A DNA stretch of 64,000 nucleotides from Arthrobacter sp. PAMC25284 (GTDB taxonomy: Bacteria > Actinomycetota > Actinomycetes > Actinomycetales > Micrococcaceae): NCBI RefSeq assembly GCF_019443425.1, contig NZ_CP080382.1, positions 1,550,001 through 1,614,000 on the forward strand. The letters are read 5' to 3'. The notes below the pieces were generated by a model that searched no databases, was not told the origin of the DNA, and was given only the letters and a program-made list of their open reading frames with translations. Position numbers and translations under genes: made by a program. Every line of letters starts with the position of its first letter. Within the stretch, counting starts at the first letter, position 1. This document shows positions 25,658-36,830 of this stretch, one piece after another.

Positions 25658-26890
25658 GTGGACGGGTCACCCGCAGACAACACGACGGGGCTGTTGGGTG
25701 GCCGCTATAGACTGGGCGACGTCATCGGCCGCGGCGGAATGGCCACGGTCTACACCGCACGGGACATGAACCTGGGCCGCTCGGTCGCGCTGAAGCTGTT
25801 CGACCCGCGGCTGGCCGACGCCGATGAACTCAGGCGCCAGGACGCCGAGATTGAACTCCTGGCCAGTTTGAATCATCCAGGCCTCGTGACATTGTTTGAC
25901 GCCGGAGCGGACAACAGAATCCCCGGCGAACCGCGGCCGTTCCTGACCATGGAATTGGTGGACGGCGAGGACCTCAGGGACAGGCTGCGGCGCAGCCCGG
26001 TGACACTGGAGGAATTGGCCGTCATCGGTGCCGGTGTCGCCGATGCCTTGGCGTACGTCCATTCGCTTGGCATCATCCACCGCGACATAAAGCCGGCAAA
26101 CATCCTGCTGGCTCCCGTCAGGGCCGGGGACCCCCTTCGGCCAAAACTGACCGATTTCGGCATCGCTAGGATTATCGACGGCACCCGGCTCACGGCCACC
26201 GGCACCATGGTAGGAACCGCCGCCTATTTGAGTCCGGAACAGGCCCGGGGCTCTGATATCGGCCCTGCCAGCGACATCTACTCCCTAGGGCTGGTGTTAC
26301 TCGAGTGCGTCAAACGCGAAATCGAGTACCCGGGCAACGCCGTGGAGTCGGCTGTGGCACGCCTCCACCGCCAACCGGCCGTCCCCGAACACCTCGGGCC
26401 GGAATGGACGCAACTGATCCGCGCCATGACTGCCGCGCTACCGTCTGAGCGCCCCTCCGCAACCGCTGTGGAAACAGCCCTCCGCAGCGCCGTCGCCTCG
26501 CCGGAGTCCACTCCGGGTCTACCGGCAGGAATGGAAACCCAAGTATTGCCTGCCCCGCCGGCGCGGCCTCCCCAGCTGCCTGGCACCGGAGACGGCAACG
26601 GAACGCTTCGGATGGAACCGTCCCTCTCCGGCGGCGCTTCCGGCCACACCGGCCCGCCGCGGCCCGCCCGGCCGCCCGGGCCGTCCCGCTGGCCTGCCCG
26701 CCTGCGACGAACCGGCCGGCGAACTCGCATCGCCGTGGCTCTCGCCGGAGTGGCGTTGCTCGGAGCGATCAGCGCCGGAGCCATCGCCCTTTCTGTCCCG
26801 GAAGCCCCCGCCGTCGTTGTCCCGTATCCCGCCGTCACGGGCAGCCTCGGCGAGCACCTGAAACAGCTGCAGGAGAACGTCCAGCCATGA
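25658..26890 (+). CDS. Membrane Ser/Thr protein kinase
   Basis: A Hanks-type kinase of about 410 residues. Kinase landmarks are the Gly-rich loop IGRGGMATVY, the Lys in VALKLF, the catalytic loop IIHRDIKPANILL, the metal-binding DFGIAR and the activation segment GTMVGTAAYLSPEQARG. A Pro-rich juxtamembrane linker leads to one helix (IAVALAGVALLGAISAGAIAL) and a very short outer tail of about 30 residues, so there are no PASTA repeats. The GTG at 25658 (VDGSPADNTTG) is chosen for GGAAAGGA just upstream. The lipoprotein gene starts inside its stop codon (ATGA), so the two are coupled and may work together. Confidence 0.9.
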   Translation: MDGSPADNTTGLLGGRYRLGDVIGRGGMATVYTARDMNLGRSVALKLFDPRLADADELRRQDAEIELLASLNHPGLVTLFDAGADNRIPGEPRPFLTMELVDGEDLRDRLRRSPVTLEELAVIGAGVADALAYVHSLGIIHRDIKPANILLAPVRAGDPLRPKLTDFGIARIIDGTRLTATGTMVGTAAYLSPEQARGSDIGPASDIYSLGLVLLECVKREIEYPGNAVESAVARLHRQPAVPEHLGPEWTQLIRAMTAALPSERPSATAVETALRSAVASPESTPGLPAGMETQVLPAPPARPPQLPGTGDGNGTLRMEPSLSGGASGHTGPPRPARPPGPSRWPARLRRTGRRTRIAVALAGVALLGAISAGAIALSVPEAPAVVVPYPAVTGSLGEHLKQLQENVQP

Positions 26891-27420
26891 ACCGCAACAG
26901 CAGCCAGTCCCGTACCGGAAATCGCCGCCCCCCGATACTCACCGGGTTCCTTCTTTCCGCCGCACTGACCGGTGTCCTCGCCGGCTGCGGCGGTCCGGCG
27001 CCCGAGCTCAGTAACGACGCCGCCCGTGAACTCCAGTCCCAGGTCCTGGCAGTCACCGAAGCAGCAGCGGCTGACGACGCAGGCACCGCGCTGACGCTGC
27101 TCGATGAACTGGCGACGCGGCTCGATGGGGCCGCGGCGCGGGGCGAGGTCTCGTTCAAGCGCCACCAGAGCATCGGCGCGTCCATCGACGCCGTCCGAGT
27201 CGACTTGACGGCACGGAAGGCCGCCGTGGAAGCAGCAGCCCAGGCCGCAGCGGAGCAGGCTGCGGCGGAAAAAGCAGCAGCGGAGAAGGAGGCTGCGGCG
27301 CAAGCCGCTGCAGCCCAGGCCGCGGCTGAGCAGGCGGCGGCTGAGCAGGCGGCGGCTGAGCGGGCCGCCGCCCAGGGCAAAGCCGACAAGCCAAAGGGCA
27401 AGGGAAAAGACAAAGACTGA
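26887..27420 (+). CDS. Lipoprotein with Ala/Glu-rich coiled-coil tail
   Basis: A 177-residue protein with a signal peptide and lipobox (LAGC in TGVLAGCGGPAPEL). A helical domain of about 80 residues is followed by a long tail of (A)AAEQAAAE-type repeats predicted to be a coiled coil, ending in the Lys-rich GKADKPKGKGKDKD. The start overlaps the kinase stop. An extracellular helical sensor or partner for the tailless kinase is a reasonable guess, but no function is known. Confidence 0.8.
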   Translation: MNRNSSQSRTGNRRPPILTGFLLSAALTGVLAGCGGPAPELSNDAARELQSQVLAVTEAAAADDAGTALTLLDELATRLDGAAARGEVSFKRHQSIGASIDAVRVDLTARKAAVEAAAQAAAEQAAAEKAAAEKEAAAQAAAAQAAAEQAAAEQAAAERAAAQGKADKPKGKGKDKD

Positions 27421-27494
27421 GGCGGCCGGGCACGGGGCCGAAGTCCGCCCGGCTGCGGCGCGCCGCACCCGACGCTTATCTCCTTGGACACGGA

Positions 27495-27526
27495 AACGGC
27501 GCACCGGGAACTCCCGATGCGCCGTT
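27495..27526 (-). terminator. Terminator downstream of icd
   Basis: AACGGCGCA and TGCGCCGTT make a 9-bp stem with further CGGGA/TCCCG pairing inside. It lies between the convergent lipoprotein and icd genes and could act both ways. Confidence 0.7.
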
Positions 27527-27554
27527 CCGGCACTACAACTTATTCCTCAGGGAC

Positions 27555-29775
<2,221 letters not shown>

Positions 29776-30019
29776 TGCGCGGGCGTCTCCCTGAAGGTCT
29801 GGGTGTATCCGGAATCGTGGGTTTTGCAACATTCCTAACTTACCCGAGGACACCGGCTTGGCGCCTACCGGCGGCGGCCAACGGCAGATCCATGACATCC
29901 CATCACGAATCAACAAGATTTGACAAACGACTTTACAGACTCGTCACACTGCCGTAGTTTCATTCCCATCCCAGCGGCCGCCCACGGTGGCCGCACCGCT
30001 TTCCTCCGGTTAGGACACC
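29776..30019. promoter_or_regulatory. Divergent promoter region icd / secreted protease
   Basis: 244 bp between divergent genes. TTGACA at 29920-29925 is a consensus -35 pointing toward the protease gene. A matching -10 is weak (CACACT about 19-20 bases on). Confidence 0.4.
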
Positions 30020-31006
30020 ATGAGAAAACCCAAGACTCTGGCCACCAGCCTGTTCACCCTTACGGCCGCAACCCTGCTCGCTCTCGGAGCGGCCGGCCCC
30101 GCCGCAGCGTCCCCCGCAGCTGCCAAGGCGCCCGCTCCGGCGGACGGCGTCAGCAGCCATCTGGTGACCGATGCCGGCGTGGGCTACTGGACACCGGAGC
30201 GCATGCGGACCGCCGTTCCCGGCGACGTTCTGGGGAAGAAAGCGATGGAACGCGGCGCTCCGGCCAGGCCGTCCGCCCCGGTGGAGAAGGGTGCCCCGAG
30301 CACCATCGAGACCATGGCGCCAAAGGCCGCCGCCACGGTCAAGAAGGCCAACGCCAGCGAGTCCCCCGTCCCGCACATCGGCAAGGTGTTCTTCACCCTC
30401 GCCGGGACCAACTACGTTTGCTCCGGCAACTCGGTCTCCGCCGGCAACAAGAACACCGTCTCCACTGCCGGGCACTGCCTCAATGAGGGCCCCGGCGCCT
30501 TCGCCACCAAGTTCACCTTCGTCCCGGCGTACCAGAACGGTTCCGCACCCTACGGCCAGTGGACGGCCAAATCCCTGCACGCACCGAGCCAGTGGGCCGC
30601 CAACGGGGACTCGACCTACGACACCGGCTTCGCTGTGATGTCCACGCTCAACGGCCAGTCCCTGTCCGACGTCGTGGGCGCCTCCGGCCTGCAGTTCAAC
30701 GCGGCCCGGGGCTTGACCTACAAGGCGTTCGGGTACCCGGCGGCGGCGCCGTTCAACGGCGAAACCCTCAAGAGCTGCTCCGGCACCGCCAAGAATGACC
30801 CCTACAACCCGCAGTTCAACTCCCAGGGCATCCCGTGCAACATGACCGGCGGCTCCTCGGGCGGGCCGTGGTTCATCGGTTCCAGCTCCACCGGCTACCA
30901 GAACTCGGTGAACAGCTACGGCTACGGCAGCAACTCCACCACGATGTACGGCCCGTACTGGGGCTCGGTCATCCAGCAGACCTACACCACGGCGGCCGCC
31001 TCCTAG
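30020..31006 (+). CDS. Secreted trypsin-like serine protease
   Basis: A 328-residue exported protease. A signal peptide (to about residue 30, ending AAAS) and a propeptide-like segment precede a chymotrypsin-fold domain. The catalytic triad is visible as His152 (STAGHC), Asp201 (YDTGFAV) and Ser280 (TGGSSGGPW). Two Cys pairs near the His and Ser loops could form disulfides. This is close to the secreted peptidases of Streptomyces and Arthrobacter. The ATG follows GGTTAGGACACC. It is monocistronic, ending at a bidirectional terminator. Confidence 0.92.
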   Translation: MRKPKTLATSLFTLTAATLLALGAAGPAAASPAAAKAPAPADGVSSHLVTDAGVGYWTPERMRTAVPGDVLGKKAMERGAPARPSAPVEKGAPSTIETMAPKAAATVKKANASESPVPHIGKVFFTLAGTNYVCSGNSVSAGNKNTVSTAGHCLNEGPGAFATKFTFVPAYQNGSAPYGQWTAKSLHAPSQWAANGDSTYDTGFAVMSTLNGQSLSDVVGASGLQFNAARGLTYKAFGYPAAAPFNGETLKSCSGTAKNDPYNPQFNSQGIPCNMTGGSSGGPWFIGSSSTGYQNSVNSYGYGSNSTTMYGPYWGSVIQQTYTTAAAS

Positions 31007-31133
31007 CTTCCGCCCAGCAGTCCGACGGCGGTTGCCCCACCAGGGCGGCCGCCGTCGTCGCGCAACTGGACATGTCCCCCGTACAGCCCAGCCACCGGAC
31101 ATAATCCCAACCTGCTCACTCCTTGCCACAAAA

Positions 31134-31172
31134 AATGGACATGCCCTCCCGGAACGGGAGGGCATGTCCATT
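31134..31172. terminator. Bidirectional terminator between protease and purH
   Basis: An 18-bp perfect inverted repeat (AATGGACATGCCCTCCCG mirrored) with a GAA loop, A-rich on the left and TTGTTT on the right. It serves two convergent genes. Confidence 0.92.
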
Positions 31173-31231
31173 GTTTGGGCGGCGGGGCTGCCCGGCGGCC
31201 GGTTGCAGCCGGCGGGCAATCCTGCGAAGGC

Positions 31232-32917
31232 CTAGTGGAAGAAGTGGCGGGCCCCGGTGAAGTACATCGTGATGCCGGCGGTGTTGGCCGCGGCGATGAC
31301 TTCCTCGTCCCGGACGGAACCGCCGGGCTGGACGACGGCACGGACACCGGCGTCGATCAGGATCTGCAGGCCGTCAGCGAACGGGAAGAACGCGTCCGAC
31401 GCCGCCACGGCACCGCGGGCACGCTCGGGCGCATCGCTGGAATCGGCACCGGACGCGCCGCCGGCGGCGTCGACGTCGGAGGTCACCGTGACGCCGAGGG
31501 AGTTGGCGCGCTCGACGGCGAGCTTGCAGGAGTCGAGCCGGTTGACCTGACCCATGCCGATCCCGACGGCGGCACCGTCGTCGGCGAGCAGGATCGCGTT
31601 CGACTTCGCTGCACGGCAGGCAGTCCAGGCGAAGGCGAGGTCGGCCAGGGTCGCGGCGTCGGCGGCCTCACCGGCGGCGAGGGTCCAGTTGGCCGGGTTG
31701 TCACCCTCGGCGTCGACCTTGTCCGTCATCTGCACCAGCACGCCGCCGGAGACCTGGCGGAATTCGGAGGGGTAGCGGCCGTAGCCCTCGGGCAGTGCCA
31801 GTAGGCGGATGTTCTTCTTCTTGGCGAGGATTTCAACCGCCTCGGGCTCGAAGCCTGGCGCGATGACAACCTCGGTGAAGATGCCCGCGACGGTGGCGGC
31901 CATGCCGGCGGTGACGGTGCGGTTCGCGGCGATCACACCACCGAAGGCAGAGACCGGGTCGCAGGCGTGGGCCTTGGCGTGGGCGTCGGCGATCGGGTCG
32001 GCTGCGGAGCCGGAACCGACAGCCACACCGCAGGGGTTGGCGTGCTTGATGATCGCCACAGCTGGCTCGGCGAAGTCGAAGGCGGCTCGGAGGGCTGCGT
32101 CGGCGTCGACAAAGTTGTTGTAGCTCATGGCCTTGCCGTGCAGCTGATCGGCCTGGGCGATGCCGGCCGGGGCTGCCTTGTCCACGTACAGAGCGGCCTG
32201 CTGGTGCGGGTTCTCGCCGTAGCGGAGCACCTCGGAGCGTTCCAGCGCGAGGCCGGTGTAGGCGGGCCAGTCAATGACGCCGTCGCCGTCCTCGTCGAGG
32301 AACTGGGTCGCCGTCCAGCTGGCCACCGCGGTGTCGTAGGCGGCGGTGTGCGCGAAGGCCCTGGCCGCGAGCCGGCGCCGGGTCTTCAGGTCGAAGCCGC
32401 CGGACGCGGCGGCGGACACCACATCGCCGTAGGTGCCCGGGTCAACCACGATGGCGACGGCGGCGTGGTTCTTCGCGGCGGAGCGCACCATGGCGGGCCC
32501 GCCAATGTCGATCTGCTCGACGACGTCGTCCTGCGCCGCGCCGGACTTCACGGTCTCCACGAAGGGGTAGAGGTTCACGACGACGAGGTCGAACGTTTCG
32601 ATCTCCATGCCGGCCAGCGTTTCCATGTGAGCCGCGACGCGGCGGTCCGCGAGGATGCCGCCGTGGACGCGCGGGTGCAGGGTCTTGACCCGACCGTCGA
32701 GCATTTCCGGAGAGCCCGTGACGTCCTCGACTTCCTGGACCGGGATGCCGGCGGCTGCGATCTTCTTCGCGGTGGAGCCGGTCGAGACAATCTTGACGCC
32801 GGCAGCGTGCAGGCCCCGCGCGAGCTCCTCCAGGCCGGTCTTGTCGTACACCGAAATAAGTGCACGGCGGATGGGAACACGGTCGATGGATACACGCTCA
32901 GTCTGCGGCAAAATCAC
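31232..32917 (-). CDS. purH: Bifunctional AICAR transformylase / IMP cyclohydrolase
   Basis: A 561-residue enzyme for the last two steps of purine synthesis. The N-terminal cyclohydrolase (MGS fold) includes [17 protein letters not shown] and [15 protein letters not shown]. The C-terminal AICAR transformylase includes the catalytic KHANPCGVA and RYGENPHQ. It consumes 10-formyl-THF, linking it to the folate genes upstream in the window. The GTG at 32917 has GGAG seven bases before it. It is usually next to purN in related genomes (established knowledge); here they are separated by two unrelated genes. Confidence 0.96.
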   Translation of the reverse strand: MILPQTERVSIDRVPIRRALISVYDKTGLEELARGLHAAGVKIVSTGSTAKKIAAAGIPVQEVEDVTGSPEMLDGRVKTLHPRVHGGILADRRVAAHMETLAGMEIETFDLVVVNLYPFVETVKSGAAQDDVVEQIDIGGPAMVRSAAKNHAAVAIVVDPGTYGDVVSAAASGGFDLKTRRRLAARAFAHTAAYDTAVASWTATQFLDEDGDGVIDWPAYTGLALERSEVLRYGENPHQQAALYVDKAAPAGIAQADQLHGKAMSYNNFVDADAALRAAFDFAEPAVAIIKHANPCGVAVGSGSAADPIADAHAKAHACDPVSAFGGVIAANRTVTAGMAATVAGIFTEVVIAPGFEPEAVEILAKKKNIRLLALPEGYGRYPSEFRQVSGGVLVQMTDKVDAEGDNPANWTLAAGEAADAATLADLAFAWTACRAAKSNAILLADDGAAVGIGMGQVNRLDSCKLAVERANSLGVTVTSDVDAAGGASGADSSDAPERARGAVAASDAFFPFADGLQILIDAGVRAVVQPGGSVRDEEVIAAANTAGITMYFTGARHFFH

Positions 32918-33102
32918 AAAAGTCTCCGTCTTATGTCGCGGCGGTGCCGCGGATGGTGGGGATGCGTCCAGTTTATCGCGTCACGGGAGCAGCCTTTCCT
33001 GTCAGCCGGAGTGTTAAGTACCCCCGGCGTGTTGGCCGCGGCGCGCCAACAACGACCGCCGCCAGTGCAGCGGGCAACGTAAAGTTGCCCGAGGAGGCGG
33101 AG

Positions 33103-34455
33103 ATGAATACATACACAACAGTGCCCAGCGGCGAACAGGTGGTCCAGGAACTGCCGTGGCGGTGGAAGGTCCAGGGACGGATCTTCCTGATCGGCGGGCT
33201 GGGCTTTATGTTCGACGCCTGGGATGTCACGCTCAACGGCATCCTGATTCCGCTGCTCTCCAAACACTGGGCCCTGAGCGTCGGCGAGGCCGCCTGGATC
33301 GGCACGTCCAACCTGATCGGCATGGCGCTGGGTGCCTTTGTGTGGGGCACCATCGCCGACACCATCGGCCGGAAGAAAGCCTTCACCGCGACTCTGCTGA
33401 TCTTCTCGATTTTCACCGTCCTGGGCGCCTTCTCCCCGGACTTCGGTTGGTTTGTGGCGTTCCGTTTCCTGGCCGGCTTCGGCCTGGGCGGCTGCATCCC
33501 GGTCGACTATGCGCTCGTGGGCGAGTTCACGCCCCGCCGGCAACGCGGCCGGGTCCTCACCGCGATGGACGGCTGGTGGCCAATCGGCGCCGCGCTGTGC
33601 GGCTTCGTCTCGGCCGGCCTCGTAGCGGCATTCGCGGACTGGCGCCTGACCATGATGGTGATGGTGCTCCCGGCGCTGCTGGTCTTCTGGGTCCGGCGCA
33701 GCGTGCCCGAGTCCCCCCTGTTCCTGATCCGGAAAGGCCGCCGCGAGGACGCCGCCAAGGTGATCGACGACCTCGTGGCAGCCACCGGCGCCGAGCCCCG
33801 CGCCTACAGCCTCCCGGAGCCGCAGGACGCTCCGCGGCTCTCGGCCGGAAGCGCCTGGACCCAGCTGCGCGCCCTGTGGCAATTCGACTGGAAGATCACG
33901 ACGGCGGCCTGGTCGCTGTTCTTCTCCATTTTGCTGGTCTACTACCTGGCGCTGACCTGGATGCCGAGGATCCTGATCGGCGCCGGTTTCGAAGAGGCCA
34001 AGGCCTTTGTCACGACGGCGTCCATGGCCGCCGTCGGGCTCCTCGGCGTGGTCGTGGCGGCGCTGCTCGTCGAGCGCGTGGGCCGCAAGTGGATCCTGGC
34101 GATCACTGGCCCGCTGTCCGCGCTGACCCTGGTGATCGTGGCGATTGTGGTGGACATCCCGACGGCGGCCGTGTTCTGGCTGCTGGTGTTCGGTTTCGTG
34201 GTCCAGGTGGCCATTCCCGTGCTCTACGCCTACGTCTCCGAACTGTATCCGACCGAACTCCGCGGCTCCGGCTTCGGCTGGGCCTCAAGCTTCTCCCGGC
34301 TCGGGGCAGGCTTCGGTCCGCTGTTTTTCGCCGCGGTCCTCTGGCCGGAGCTGGGACTGGCGACATCCTTCGCGCTGGCCGGCGGGCTGGTGCTGCTGGC
34401 CGTAATTTGGATGGCGTTCTTCTCCCCCGAGACCAAACAGCGCCGGCTCGAGTAG
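33103..34455 (+). CDS. MFS transporter, metabolite:H+ symporter / sugar-porter type
   Basis: A 450-residue twelve-helix transporter. Motif A of the MFS appears between helices 2 and 3 as GTIADTIGRKKAF and its repeat as LLVERVGRKW. GFMFDAWDVTLNGILIP in the first helix and SELYPTELRGSGFGW near helix 10 are typical of NiaP/SV2-like or aromatic-acid symporters. The substrate is unknown. The ATG at 33103 has GAGGAGGCGGAG upstream. It lies opposite in direction to purH and purN and between them. Confidence 0.9.
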   Translation: MNTYTTVPSGEQVVQELPWRWKVQGRIFLIGGLGFMFDAWDVTLNGILIPLLSKHWALSVGEAAWIGTSNLIGMALGAFVWGTIADTIGRKKAFTATLLIFSIFTVLGAFSPDFGWFVAFRFLAGFGLGGCIPVDYALVGEFTPRRQRGRVLTAMDGWWPIGAALCGFVSAGLVAAFADWRLTMMVMVLPALLVFWVRRSVPESPLFLIRKGRREDAAKVIDDLVAATGAEPRAYSLPEPQDAPRLSAGSAWTQLRALWQFDWKITTAAWSLFFSILLVYYLALTWMPRILIGAGFEEAKAFVTTASMAAVGLLGVVVAALLVERVGRKWILAITGPLSALTLVIVAIVVDIPTAAVFWLLVFGFVVQVAIPVLYAYVSELYPTELRGSGFGWASSFSRLGAGFGPLFFAAVLWPELGLATSFALAGGLVLLAVIWMAFFSPETKQRRLE

Positions 34456-34501
34456 GGCCCGAGGCTGAACGCCTCCATAGGAAAACCTGCGCTGTTCGCA
34501 G

Positions 34502-34539
34502 GACGGCGCCCCTCAGCATGATCGCCAAGGGGCGCCGTC
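34502..34539. terminator. Bidirectional terminator between MFS and collagen-like genes
   Basis: GACGGCGCCCCT and AGGGGCGCCGTC form a 12-bp perfect stem with a 14-base loop, placed between convergent genes. Confidence 0.85.
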
Positions 34540-34558
34540 ATATCAGGCGAACAACGAA

Positions 34559-35632
34559 CTATTGAAGGCAGGTCACGTACACCTGAAGGGACGCCGTGCC
34601 CTTGGACTGCGTCACTGTCCATCCGGTCGGTTGATTTGTAGCATTCAACACGGGACGGCTGGCCGTTATGGTGTTGCCCGACGGGTCATAGACGAATCCG
34701 CCGCCCATCGCCTTACCTGTGCCGCAGCTTGCCACAACCGTGGATGCTGCCGCCGAATTGGTGACGACCGAGACAGTCGTGGAGGCAGCAGCGCCCGGGG
34801 CGCCGGCCGGACCCGCGGGCCCTGCCGGACCCGTCGCACCATCGGCACCGTTCGCGCCCGCCGGACCCGTCGCACCATCGGCACCGTTCGCGCCCGCCGG
34901 ACCTGTCGCACCATCGGCACCGTTCGCGCCCGCCGGACCCGTCGCACCATCAGCACCGTTCGCGCCCGCCGGACCCGTCGCACCATCAGCACCGTTCGCG
35001 CCCGCCGGACCCGTCGCACCATCAGCACCGTTCGCGCCCGCCGGACCCGTCGCACCATCAGCACCGTTCGCGCCCGCCGGACCCGCCGGACCCGTCGCAC
35101 CATCAGCACCGTTCGCGCCCGCCGGACCCGTCGCACCATCGGCACCGTTCGCGCCATCCAGGCCTGCCGGACCCGTCGCACCATCGGCACCGTTCGCGCC
35201 ATCCAGGCCTGCCGGACCCGTCGCACCATCGGCACCGTTCGCGCCCGCCGGACCCGTCGCACCATCGGCACCGTTCGCGCCATCCAAGCCTGCCGGACCC
35301 GTCGCACCATCGGCACCGTTCGCACCATCGGCACCGTTCGCGCCATCCGAGCCGGCTGGACCCACTCCGCCGTCGGCACCCGTCAACCCTTGAATGCCGC
35401 GAGTGCCCCGGATGTTCCAGGAGATCGGCTTCTCCTTCTTAAGGTTGCAAGTGGCCCCGGCGGCGAGGACGCGAAGTTCCCCGCCGTTGTTCTTGTTGAC
35501 ACAACCCCGGATCTCGCCGCCTGAGCCCGTCGAATATCCGTTTGCGTATACTACAGCGCCCGATCCGAGGACGAGCACGGCGGTGAGACCGAGGACTTTC
35601 GGACTGGTTTTGGCAAAGCTGAATGGAGACAT
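34559..35632 (-). CDS. Collagen-like repeat surface protein
   Basis: A 357-residue protein. A signal/anchor helix ([18 protein letters not shown]) is followed by a 45-residue head with Cys in [14 protein letters not shown] and [10 protein letters not shown] Gly-X-Y region (about residues 80-275) built mainly of [10 protein letters not shown] units follows, and then an 80-residue C-terminal domain ([20 protein letters not shown] to QVYVTCLQ) with two more Cys. The head resembles that seen in many actinobacterial secreted proteins whose tail begins [10 protein letters not shown]. Bacterial collagen-like proteins form surface triple helices; partner and role here are unknown. Confidence 0.85.
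   Translation of the reverse strand: MSPFSFAKTSPKVLGLTAVLVLGSGAVVYANGYSTGSGGEIRGCVNKNNGGELRVLAAGATCNLKKEKPISWNIRGTRGIQGLTGADGGVGPAGSDGANGADGANGADGATGPAGLDGANGADGATGPAGANGADGATGPAGLDGANGADGATGPAGLDGANGADGATGPAGANGADGATGPAGPAGANGADGATGPAGANGADGATGPAGANGADGATGPAGANGADGATGPAGANGADGATGPAGANGADGATGPAGANGADGATGPAGPAGPAGAPGAAASTTVSVVTNSAAASTVVASCGTGKAMGGGFVYDPSGNTITASRPVLNATNQPTGWTVTQSKGTASLQVYVTCLQ
34801..35378 (-). repeat. Tandem 36-bp (12-codon) collagen-like repeat array
   Basis: About 13 copies of a 12-codon unit encoding [12 protein letters not shown] variants. Some units carry an LDGAN or an extra GPAG step. The central copies (about 34930-35130) share the same silent base (CATCAG in place of CATCGG on the plus strand), while the outer ones differ. 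Confidence 0.92.
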
Positions 35633-35785
35633 GAATACCGCCTGCGGATTGGCAAAAATTGGTAAGAGGGCGCAAGACTATGGCCCAAATCACATTCCAA
35701 CCAGCGTGTTTGGAGCCATTCAGCTACCCGTCTTCTCGCGAGACGTACGTGTCTATTTCAAGGCGCTACTGGGCGGCCTTGAACG

Positions 35786-36361
35786 CTACTCGGACGCGCC
35801 CGCCGCGGCGAGTGCTGCCAGCGTGGACACCAGCAACCTGCGCTCCACGACTTTGATCCGCTCGTGCAGCGCGTCTTCGGTCTCGCCGTCGCCGATCGCC
35901 ACGGCCTCCTGGGCGATGATGGGGCCGGTGTCCACTCCGGCGTCCGCCCAGTGAACGGTGCACCCGGTGACTTTTACCCCATATGCCAGCGCGTCGCGGA
36001 CTCCGTGGGCGCCGGGGAAGGCCGGCAGCAGAGCAGGGTGGGTGTTGAGGTACTTGCCGCCGAAGGAGTCGATGAAGTCCGCGCTGACGATGCGCATGAA
36101 TCCCGACGAAACGACGACGTCCGGTGCGAACGCGGCCACCGCCTCGGTCAGTGCCGCGTTCCATGCCGCCCGGTCCGGGTAGGCCTTGAAATCGACCACG
36201 AACGTCGGGATTCCGGCGGCGGCCGAGCGCTCCACCCCGTGGGTTCCCGGCCGGTCGGCACCAACGGCGGCGATCTCGACGTCGAGCCCGCCGGAATTCA
36301 CGGCGTCAATGACCGCCTGCAGGTTGGAGCCGGTACCGGAAACGAGGACAACGATGCGCAT
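35786..36361 (-). CDS. purN: Phosphoribosylglycinamide formyltransferase
   Basis: A 191-residue GAR transformylase using 10-formyl-THF for the third step of purine synthesis. The phosphate-binding loop is VLVSGTGSNLQA, the Asn-His pair is in NTHPALLPAFPGAHG, and the catalytic Asp is in HWADAGVDTGPII. Normal length. It is on the same strand as purH but 2.9 kb upstream of it, with the collagen-like and MFS genes between. Confidence 0.96.
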   Translation of the reverse strand: MRIVVLVSGTGSNLQAVIDAVNSGGLDVEIAAVGADRPGTHGVERSAAAGIPTFVVDFKAYPDRAAWNAALTEAVAAFAPDVVVSSGFMRIVSADFIDSFGGKYLNTHPALLPAFPGAHGVRDALAYGVKVTGCTVHWADAGVDTGPIIAQEAVAIGDGETEDALHERIKVVERRLLVSTLAALAAAGASE

Positions 36362-36387
36362 CGTCCCAGCTTATGGGGCCGCTCGCG

Positions 36388-36393
36388 TAGGCT
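36388..36393 (+). promoter_or_regulatory. Putative -10 box for a leaderless transcript (TAGGCT)
   Basis: TAGGCT ends seven bases before the ATG at 36401, in the same arrangement as upstream of purU and of the gene at 8200. Confidence 0.45.
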
Positions 36394-36400
36394 GGAATCC

Positions 36401-36826
36401 ATGACTTCCCAGAATGCCCCCCGCGGCAGCCAGCAGCAGCAGCCCGGCGCGACGGACGAGGCGTCCGCGGCGAAGATCCGCACCCTGTTCCGCATCTTCA
36501 GCCTGGTGATTCTGGGATCGTTCTTCGTCCTCCAGCTGGACATCACCTACGTATGGCTCAGTGCGATCCTTACGGCCGCCGCCCTGGTTCTTGGGATCGT
36601 ACTGCTTGTCCGGGCCACCACCATCAAAAGTTCCAGGCGAGTCCTGATCGCGGCCATTGTGGCGGTGGTGGTCTCGGCGCTGCAGGTGCTGCTGGTCCTG
36701 ACGTCGGTGCTGTTCTATTCGCAGCTCCGCGAATTCCAGGAGTGCTCCCGCCAGGCCCTGACCCAGCAGGCAATCTCCCGGTGCCAGACCACGCTGCAGG
36801 GGTCTCTGCCGGTAGCGGCCCGCTAG
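36401..36826 (+). CDS. Small membrane protein of unknown function
   Basis: A 141-residue protein with a Gln/Ala-rich cytoplasmic start (MTSQNAPRGSQQQQPGATDE). Three hydrophobic helices follow (IFSLVILGSFFVLQLDITYV, WLSAILTAAALVLGIVLLV, VLIAAIVAVVVSALQVLLVL). A short outer tail carries two Cys (FQECSR and ISRCQTT). It is divergent from purN. No family recognised. Confidence 0.75.
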   Translation: MTSQNAPRGSQQQQPGATDEASAAKIRTLFRIFSLVILGSFFVLQLDITYVWLSAILTAAALVLGIVLLVRATTIKSSRRVLIAAIVAVVVSALQVLLVLTSVLFYSQLREFQECSRQALTQQAISRCQTTLQGSLPVAAR

Positions 36827-36830
36827 GACG

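Noticed and set aside
25252..25710. 152-codon frame before the kinase
   Set aside because: It overlaps the kinase start out of phase, has no motif, and its start lacks the ribosome site that serves the nearby small ORF.
34562..35524. Two long plus-strand frames over the collagen-like gene
   Set aside because: The 36-bp period keeps all frames open. They merely echo the repeat (Arg/Thr or Ala/Pro runs) and have no ribosome site or conserved head.
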